Below are positions 57,273-64,000 of a DNA stretch of 64,000 nt, piece by piece. Position numbers and translations under genes: made by a program. How positions within the stretch are numbered: the stretch's first letter is position 1; each line of letters begins with the position of its first letter. The DNA comes from Rostrohypoxylon terebratum (lineage: Eukaryota; Ascomycota; Sordariomycetes; Xylariales; Hypoxylaceae). The notes under the pieces are model-generated. The model was not told the DNA's origin. It was given only the letters and a program-made list of their open reading frames with translations, and searched no databases. The stretch is taken from positions 620,001 through 684,000 of the forward strand of contig MU385856.1 of NCBI GenBank assembly GCA_022497145.1, written 5' to 3'.

Positions 57273-58319
57273 CTTAGGAGAAGATAGCGTTGCAAAGGGC
57301 TGTTTTAATGTACATATGGTGGTGGTAGAGATGTAGGGGTGTAGTAGAAAGATATGGGTATAGATGAGGAGTTTGGAGTTTTGGGACCGGCGGCGCGAGA
57401 GAAACCTAATGGTAATGGGTACGAAATTAGTTTTGATGCAGGAGATGAAAGACGCGGTATAATTAAAAACCTAAAAATTAGGCGCGCGTCACAGGTGTTA
57501 AAATGACAACATCTGTAAAGAAAAAAGTGAGTTGAGTAGAAAACGGGAACAAAAAAAAAAGATGGTGGAGATGTAGGTAGTAAGTTTTGTTCTCAGCAAA
57601 AATTGTAGTACAATACAACGCGCAAACGCCTGATATGGATTGGGAGGTTCGAACTTTGCTAGGTACACTTTTAGAGTTTATGGTGTAGTGGGTCCGTTTG
57701 CACCTTTTGCACATGTATTTAACCGGGGGTTTACCGCTAGCTGATGTAATATGCAATCGTACAGTACATATTAGAAAAACGTATGGTTTAAATGCTTGAA
57801 TGTTTAGGATGGCGTTATTATGCGCTGTGGTTATTAATAATAAGGACTCTAGGGGATTAGGTAGACAACCTTGGAACCGTACCTAGTAGGTGGATGATTT
57901 CTAGGTACCTATCTATTACCTACGATTACTTATATGACCGGATTTCCATTCCCGTACTTCTGCAATCTGCAATCTCCCGTACATGACATCGATTTCTACC
58001 AATCATCAGAGAATCAAACTCTTAAATGCTGCAATAAGGCGTCAGGTAGGTTACAGCCGACCCTCGTGTCACTCTACACTAATACATATCGTATCCACGG
58101 ATGTCACAAGCGCCTACTTTGCTTCGTGAGTTGTATCGGATCCTTGCATGCAAATGTTTAAAATAGATAGGTAATTCACTCTTCGGAAAAAGCTGCCCAG
58201 ATACCAAATCCCAAACGCTCCATATTACAAGGTAAAATGTAGTCATGACCATAAGTGATGGAAAACCTCATTCTCATTCACCCGCCTTCCTGCTCTTTAT
58301 ATGCCCCTTATCTGCATAA
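57273..58319. other. Intergenic between RING protein and Rab5
   Basis: 1.05 kb with no supported gene. TAGGTACCTA-type words cluster at 57880-57925. The left part holds the promoter of the RING gene, the right part the 3' end of the Rab gene. Confidence 0.5.
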
Positions 58320-59139
58320 TTAACACGCGCATCCTTCCTTTGCTGCTTCTCGAGGTCCGTTCAGGTTTACTCTCTGTTCCTCACCGCCTCGGCTTGCCGT
58401 GCTAGAAGTACCGGGGCCTCTCGTGCTCTTCAACGATGTCTCGGGGATGGCATTCGCAATTGCGGTGAAGACTTCCGTGACGTTGTAACCGGTCTTCGCA
58501 CTAGTCTCGAAGAATAACAGGTTCTCCTCTTCAGCATATGACTTTGCCTCCTCTGTAGAAATCTTCCGGGCGTCTCCGGATTCCTCCCCGTCGGCTCCTT
58601 CGCTGTCGGGTTGCCCGGACTCGTTATCACTAGTAAGATCGAGCTTGTTTCCGACAAGAGCGATGACAATGCCGGGTGACGCTTGTCTTTGCAGCTCTGC
58701 TACCCAGTGCTTGGCCTTGATGAGGGACGTAGGCTTGGTAAGATCGTAGACGACGAGTGCGGCTTGTGCGTTTCGGTAGTACATGGGCGCCAACGAGGCA
58801 AAGCGCTCCTGACCCGCGGTATCCCAGATCTCGAATTTAATCGTCCTCGTAGGTAGGTTGCATTTTTGTGTCAAGAAGGCAGCTGCATATGATTAACTCG
58901 GAGCTGCTGGGGTGATAGCTGAGTTTGAGCAGCTACTTACCACCAATGGTAGGTTCCTTGTTCTCCTGAAAGTCGTTGTTTACGAATCGCAAGACTAGAG
59001 AAGACTATAATTTAGTTAGAAACACAATACTCCAATTATAACCGGCACGCTGGGGCAGACATGCCTTTCCTACGGCTGCTTCGCCAAGCAGCACCAGCTT
59101 GACGCTGCTGCTCGGCTTAGGAGCATTTGAGTCGGCCAT
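58320..59139 (-). CDS. YPT5: Rab5-type small GTPase (Vps21/Ypt5)
   Basis: Endosomal Rab GTPase controlling early endosome fusion. Exons are 59139-59065, 59004-58941 and 58882-58320, giving 233 residues. Motifs: P-loop GEAAVGKSS (split by intron 1 after the lysine), switch I around EPTIGAAF, switch II WDTAGQERF, GNKLDL for guanine and ETSAKT. The C-terminus ends CAC, a geranylgeranylation signal. An acidic insertion of about 20 residues follows GNKLDL, as in other filamentous-fungal Rab5 proteins. Intron 1 has a GC donor (AAG|GCATGT) and a TATAG acceptor; no GT donor nearby keeps the P-loop in frame. Rab5 class is secure; which of the fungal Rab5 paralogues it is cannot be decided here. Confidence 0.9.
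59005..59064 (-). other. GC-AG intron in the Rab5 gene
   Basis: A 60-base intron with donor GCATGT and acceptor TATAG, with a CTAAATT/TAACTAA branch-like stretch near the 3' end. It interrupts the codons for Lys and Ser of the GTP-binding GKS motif. Frame and invariant residues exclude the nearest GT alternatives. Confidence 0.8.
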
Positions 59140-59738
59140 TTCGCTAGGAGTATCTATAGGAACAAAACGACGCGATAAGGTTCTTTGTAACTATTTCAAA
59201 GAGTTCTAGATAATATGGAAAGCAGACCGATCGTAAGTCGTAGTTGAGCTTATAGAAAAACGATCGCAAGCAATGGTTCGGTTGGTGAAGTGGGTTGTTA
59301 GAATTAGATGATTAAGGTGGTAGGCAGATGGATTCTATGAATGTATCGAATCAGGAATGACGACGCAAGGTTCGGAGAAGACCCAGCAGGCGCAAGCATT
59401 AATACAATTAATAAACTTGCGCTAACCCTACATAGGTTAGTACTTGCACAAGTGAATACGGAACATTGGCGGACCGACACCGCCAAAAAGCTCAGCTCCC
59501 CTCTATCACTAATTTAGTGTGGCAGAAAAAAAAAAAGTTCAGTGTTGGGTCCAAGATTAGCTCGCTTCCATTTTGCGACCAATCTTGAATCCATCACTTG
59601 CTTGCTATTTCCGTGACCAGCAGGTCGCAACATCTTGCAAGCCTGGATTTTTAACTTAACCTTTGAAACTTCCATCCTACAAATACATTTTTGCGAGCTA
59701 AAGGAAGCTCGGACTCAATTCAACTTGCAAATTAGAAG
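59140..59738. promoter_or_regulatory. Divergent promoter region Rab5 / KRI1
   Basis: 599 bases between two divergent start codons. It contains an A run at 59526-59537. No specific factor site can be named. Confidence 0.5.
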
Positions 59739-61728
59739 ATGGCGACCTCCGATAGTCACAAGAAACGGTTGTTTGACGACAGCGATGATGAATCGGATGG
59801 GGGAGTGAAGCTACAAATTAATGCCGAATATGCTAAAAGATTCGAGTACAACAAGAAGCGCGAGGAACTGTCAAGGTGTAAGCTACTTATCCCCAAGCAT
59901 ATCGCCGTCTTACTTCCAACGAGCTAACCAAATTATCTTAGTGGAGGAAAAATACAAGTCAAAGCAGGCGAACGGAGACAAGTCAAAACCGGACGACGGC
60001 GAAGACGACGATTCCTCGTCAGATGAGACAGAAGACGAAAATGGATTCCTAGCTACCGAGGATCTTGACGCCGAGATATCAGCCACCCTCCAAGCAATCA
60101 AGAATAAAGACCCCCGTGTCTACGACAGCAAAACCACATTCTATAAGCCAATTGACGAAAGCGCACCCACGGAAGGCTCACTTGAGAAAGAAAAGAAGGA
60201 GAAGCCAGTTTTCCTGAGAGATTATCACAGAGAAAAGATCCTCCGAGGAGACACCGGAGCCGACTTTGACAACGCGAAAGAGCCTCCGCGAACATACGCA
60301 CAAGAACAAGATGACTTAAAGCAGTCTATCAAGGATGAGATCAAGGCGCAGCTAGAAGCGAACGATGGTGCCGAAAGCAGCGATAGTGATGAAGAATTCA
60401 TGAAGGCCAAGGAAGAGACGAAAACCGTTCCCGAAAGTGGCATTCATCCATCTAGAGCAGGCAAAATCAAAGTTCCGAAACCCGACGTCGCTGAGGCCGA
60501 CAAGGATCCGGAGCTCTTCCTTTCAAACTTCATGGCTTCTCGCGCCTGGGTAGAAGAAGATGCAAATGGTTGGCAAGCATTCGAGTCTGACGAAGGCGAG
60601 GACGACAAAGCGGACGAATGGGAAGCAGCATACAATCTACGTTTCGAGGATCCAAACAAAAGCAACGAGGTCCTGAAGTCATACTCCCGTAACGTCGTCG
60701 CCGCGCGCTCGGTCAGGAGAGAGGATAAGACCGCGCGCAAGAAGCAACGTGAGATCGAGCGCGAAAAGAAGGAGGACGAGAAGCAAAAGAGGAAAGAGGA
60801 ACGGGCACGCTTACGTCGATTGAAACTTGACGAGGCCGAAAGCAAGCTGAAGAAGATCAAGAAAGCCGCCGGTCTGTCTGGTAAGACTCTGAAAGAAGAG
60901 GAATGGCAAAAGCTGCTCGAAGACGCCTGGGAAAACGACAAATGGGAAGAACAATTAAAGAAGACCTTCGATGACCAGTACTATGCTGCGACCGAAGGGG
61001 AATTCTCTGGCGACGAAGACGGTGCCGACATTAAGAAGTCAAAGAAAATCAAGAAACCTAAGTGGGACGACGATATTGACATCAAAGACATCATCCCCGA
61101 TTTTGAAGACGAAGAACGTCCTAACATTACTCTTACCGACGATGAGCAAAATGAAGAGGACGAGGGAGATGACGATGCGCCCTCCGCCAAACGACAAAAG
61201 TCTAGCAAGGAACGCAAGCGGGAAAAGCTCGCGAGCCAAAAGGAAGTGCGACAAGAGCGAGCCAAGCTTGAAGCTTTCGTCGATGCCAAAATGGACATCG
61301 ACGACCCGGAGATCCTCGGCGGCAGCTCCTCGTCCTCGAAGAAAAAGGGACCGTTGGCTTTCTCTTACCGTGAGACGCGACCCGAGTCCTTCGGCCTAAC
61401 CACGCGTGACATCCTGATGGCCTCCGACGCGGACCTCAACCAATATGCCGGTCTAAAAAAGCTAGCTCATTTCCGTCCCGAAGACAAGCAGGCCAAGGAT
61501 CGCAAGCGTCTAGGTAAGAAAGCTCGCTTAAGGCAGTGGCGCAAAGAAACCTTCGGTCCCGAGTTCGAGAGGGAACCCCCTGCATACAACCCCGGCGGAT
61601 CGGGTGCGGGAGCGGAGTCGAAAGCCCAGGACGCCGGGAACAGCAATATAATCGAGGGTGGCTCCAAGAAGAAGCGCAAGCGGTCGGGTAGAGGCAAGAA
61701 AGCCGTAAAAGAAGAGGTCGCGGCGTAG
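59739..61728 (+). CDS. KRI1: Kri1, nucleolar ribosome-biogenesis factor
   Basis: Nucleolar protein needed for early 40S assembly, a partner of Krr1. Exons are 59739-59877 and 59942-61728; the 64-base intron (GTAAGC ... CTTAG, branch GCTAAC) joins KKREELSR to LEEKYKSKQ. The product is 641 residues. The N-terminal part has VKLQINAEYAKRFEYNKKRE and KDPRVYDSKTTFYKP, both Kri1 hallmarks. The middle is a Lys/Glu-rich coiled coil with acidic clusters. The C-terminal Kri1_C region contains FSYRETRPESFGLTTRDIL and LGKKARLRQWRKETFG. It ends in a basic KKKRKRSGRGKK tail fit for nucleolar import. The start is the first ATG (MATSDSHKKRLFDD). Highly charged composition is normal for the family. Confidence 0.95.
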
Positions 61729-62937
61729 AGCCAATCGCAATCCAATCCTAATTCTGATCACAATTTTTACTCATACCAAAATCCCACCGTGCGAACTAGA
61801 TCTTACATCGGCAAGCATCTCGGTAGATATTAATTTCGATACCCTAAATCTCAATGGAAAAAAATACGTCGATCTCAGGTGTCTTACTCGTAAATCGTGC
61901 CAGTAACAAAGAAACAAAGTCCCCCAACTCCCGCTGCGGGCACCCGATCGCTAGGCGGGATCAACCCCTGTCTCTTTCTTGCTCCGCTGGGCGAATGTTG
62001 GCCTCCTGCTGCTAGGTGCCGTACCCGAAAATGGCGCTATATCGTACCACTAGTGACATCTCGCAGGTCCCCGACTCGCCAGGTCTCGCCTTAATACAGA
62101 TCAATCAAATCAGATCGCCTTATTGTTATTAAAGGCTTGCTACGCCCGTAGGACTTTAATATATAGATCTCGTGGATTGGAAGGAATAACAAAATTTTAC
62201 TTTTTATTTCTTTCATCTTTCTCTTGCCCTCGTTCAAGTCGTGTGAAGACGTACCAAATTTCGAACGATTGCAAATGAGCCACGACGCCACCTCAGTTTC
62301 ACTTATAATGACCTCGTATAACCCCAAAATTCATGATCATGGAATAATTGATTCTCCTCAAACCATTCGAAACTCAACCCTTCAACTTCTAGAGGTTCGA
62401 TTCCCAAGCTTCCCTATAGCAAACATCGAGATACAGAGATATAGACAACAGCGAGCGCGGAGCCAGCTAGCCACGGAATAACAGGTAGGCCAGCTTTGTT
62501 CCCTTTTAGATCCTTTCCATCCGTTCCCTCCGGTATAACAAAAAGAGTCTTGTTGAACTCCGTTTCCCGTCTGGCCGATCCGTTGATATATATAAAAAAA
62601 ACCATGAGATCGAGAAGGACGTATCCCCTAGCCCTTTACATGCATTCCGAATGTACAAATAAAATGAAGGTACGTATGCGTCATCCATCGTTGGCAGAAT
62701 AGCAAAACCGTCGCTTTCGTTCCCCTCGTTCCCCGTCTTAAGGATAAATACTACAACGATGTAAGTAAATGTACGTATATATCAACCAAATCGCCAGCAC
62801 AAATATATAGTACGAGTCGGCACATCCACCATAGGATGGTATTTCGATTGCATGAGATCAGTCCTCATGCAAGTCTGGCCCTTGTCTCATCATATACTGG
62901 ATCAGGTGCAGGAAGCGGACACCTCAATCCGGCAATC
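61729..62937. other. Intergenic between KRI1 and the edge gene
   Basis: 1.2 kb between two converging genes with no supported coding region. A tRNA B-box-like word at 62394 has no matching A box and is rejected. Confidence 0.5.
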
Positions 62938-64000
62938 TCATCGGCCTCCTCTCCGTAGGCCTAGTCCGGCTCCCGGAGTATGGACGCCAGGACTAAACAT
63001 TCCGAACCCATCTACACCGCCTAAACCACCCAGGTCTTGGCCAATCTCTGGCGGCTCCATATTGAATGGCATAAACCATGCAGAAGAGGGCTCAGCAACA
63101 AACCCACCGGGCAAGCCATCGTGATGGTTACTTGGTCCCTCTCCCGAGCCTCCATTCGAACCATTCGCGTGATGGCCCCTGTTAGGATTATTACCATTCC
63201 CGGCAAGCGCATCCCAATCCATGATCGCCTCCGGGCCGCTGATTGTCGAAGGGTCTAGTCCACCATATGCGTTAAATACAAGCTGTCGATCAAGCTGTGG
63301 CAGCATTCCCGCAGAGTTATTTGAGAGGGAGAGGGAAAGCAGGTCTGGGTTGTAAAACCCATGGTGCTGGTGGCCATGGCCGTGCTGGAATCCGCCGACG
63401 GTAACAGGGCTAATAGGCGACAGGGCGTGATAGTTCGCTGCTGGATTCTGTGAGCGTCCATGTGCGAGATTGGGATTGAAGGAGATAGGCCCACTATTTT
63501 GCCCGTTTAGACGGTAATTTCGCTGCGCCTGTACTCTTTGCTGCTGCGCCTGCTGGATGCGCTGGATATGATCGGGAATGCCGCCAGCGTTGAGATCGGT
63601 AAGCAGTGGCTCGAGTTGTTGCTGTTCGCCACGTGACGAAATGCTACCTTTCTTCGCTATCGACTTCCGCTTCATCAAGGGCGGCCTGTTTGACCCGTTA
63701 TTTTCACGCACTTCACCGGTACTTTGTGGCGGAGAGAGCTGCGTGAAGAACTCTTCGACAGTGTGCAGCTCCGCCTTCTGCTCTAGGACCGCGTCTTCGC
63801 CGGTTTCCTTCTTTTTGAAAGAAGCCGGCTCGACAAATTCTGGTTGGGATACGCCGTGCGGGTATCGGTCAAACCAATCTCCGTATTGGAAAATTGGTGA
63901 GGGTGTGGAGTTGTCATTAGCTGGTGTGCCTTGTCGCGCGGCATCAGCACACGTTTTGTACTGCTCGCGTAGGTTTTCCGCCATAAAGTGGAACATCCCC
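62938..64000 (-). CDS. C-terminal part of a putative fungal transcription regulator (runs off the window)
   Basis: The frame is open to the window edge, so the first in-window Met (63996) is probably internal; 354 residues are visible, ending GLGLRRGGR. The visible part starts with a helical segment (HFMAENLREQYKTCADAARQG) and then WFDRYPHGVS. It continues into a basic patch MKRKSIAKKG and a long Gln-, Asn-, Gly- and His-rich low-complexity tail with MDWDAL and WFMPFNMEPPE patches that could act as activation segments. This composition is typical of the C-terminus of Zn2Cys6 regulators, possibly of the cellulose/sugar-response group, but no DNA-binding domain is in the window. The assignment is a guess from composition and context. 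Confidence 0.45.
   Translation of the reverse strand, partial: GMFHFMAENLREQYKTCADAARQGTPANDNSTPSPIFQYGDWFDRYPHGVSQPEFVEPASFKKKETGEDAVLEQKAELHTVEEFFTQLSPPQSTGEVRENNGSNRPPLMKRKSIAKKGSISSRGEQQQLEPLLTDLNAGGIPDHIQRIQQAQQQRVQAQRNYRLNGQNSGPISFNPNLAHGRSQNPAANYHALSPISPVTVGGFQHGHGHQHHGFYNPDLLSLSLSNNSAGMLPQLDRQLVFNAYGGLDPSTISGPEAIMDWDALAGNGNNPNRGHHANGSNGGSGEGPSNHHDGLPGGFVAEPSSAWFMPFNMEPPEIGQDLGGLGGVDGFGMFSPGVHTPGAGLGLRRGGR

Noticed and set aside
62394..62405. tRNA B-box-like word GGTTCGATTCCC
   Set aside because: No A-box at the right distance, no acceptor stem and no anticodon arm could be folded around it.
1..64000. CRISPR arrays, bacterial operons, phage or plasmid features
   Set aside because: The gene structure is clearly eukaryotic with spliceosomal introns; no array of spaced identical repeats was seen.

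Overview
The window reads as a chromosomal segment of a filamentous ascomycete (Pezizomycotina, most likely a sordariomycete). Genes are split by short GT-AG introns, mostly 45-80 bases, often with CTAAC/CTGAC-like branch sites. Gene content is typical of that group: Mdm34 of ERMES, Pbn1, Mhr1/mL67, Hsp104, a Cla4-type PAK kinase with PH and CRIB domains, and fungal AAA proteins of the DUF7025 type. Most of it is housekeeping DNA with no operon-like clustering. All splice junctions given here were inferred by reading the sequence and checking frame and family continuity; no transcript data were available.

Left part (1-20.6 kb): MDM34 (-), IPK1 (-), FUN26-like nucleoside transporter (-), ribosome-biogenesis RPF1 (-), glycyl-tRNA synthetase GRS1 (+), a 3.7 kb gene-free stretch, and CLA4 (+). 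Middle (22-38 kb): a DUF7025 AAA ATPase (+), a membrane-anchored glycosyltransferase-like gene (-), CTR9 of the Paf1 complex (+), a second, larger DUF7025 AAA ATPase (-), and divergent from it a DUF7708/STAND-like gene (+) with no visible Walker A lysine. This middle block is the most accessory-looking part and the best place to look for new biology.

Right part (38-64 kb): a GC-rich PrpF-like isomerase (+), intronless HSP104 (-) and MHR1 (+) divergent across a spacer holding heat-shock-element-like sites and a 133-bp foldback element, a sulfotransferase-like gene (-), a membrane-anchored prolyl 4-hydroxylase (-), PBN1 (-), 3 kb of gene-free repeat-rich DNA, a RING/RS-rich protein (-), a Rab5-type GTPase (-) whose first intron is GC-AG, KRI1 (+), and the 3' end of a putative transcription regulator (-) running off the edge.

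Functional links visible: RPF1 and KRI1 are both nucleolar ribosome-assembly factors; MDM34, MHR1 and the upstream-start form of GRS1 are mitochondrial; PBN1 and the predicted membrane-anchored P4H and glycosyltransferase-like proteins belong to the secretory pathway; CLA4 and the Rab5 GTPase serve polarity and endocytosis. Intergenic DNA carries many 9-bp minisatellites and CCTAGG-centred palindromes, one candidate solo LTR and one MITE-like palindrome. No tRNA, rRNA, CRISPR or intact transposon was recognised.
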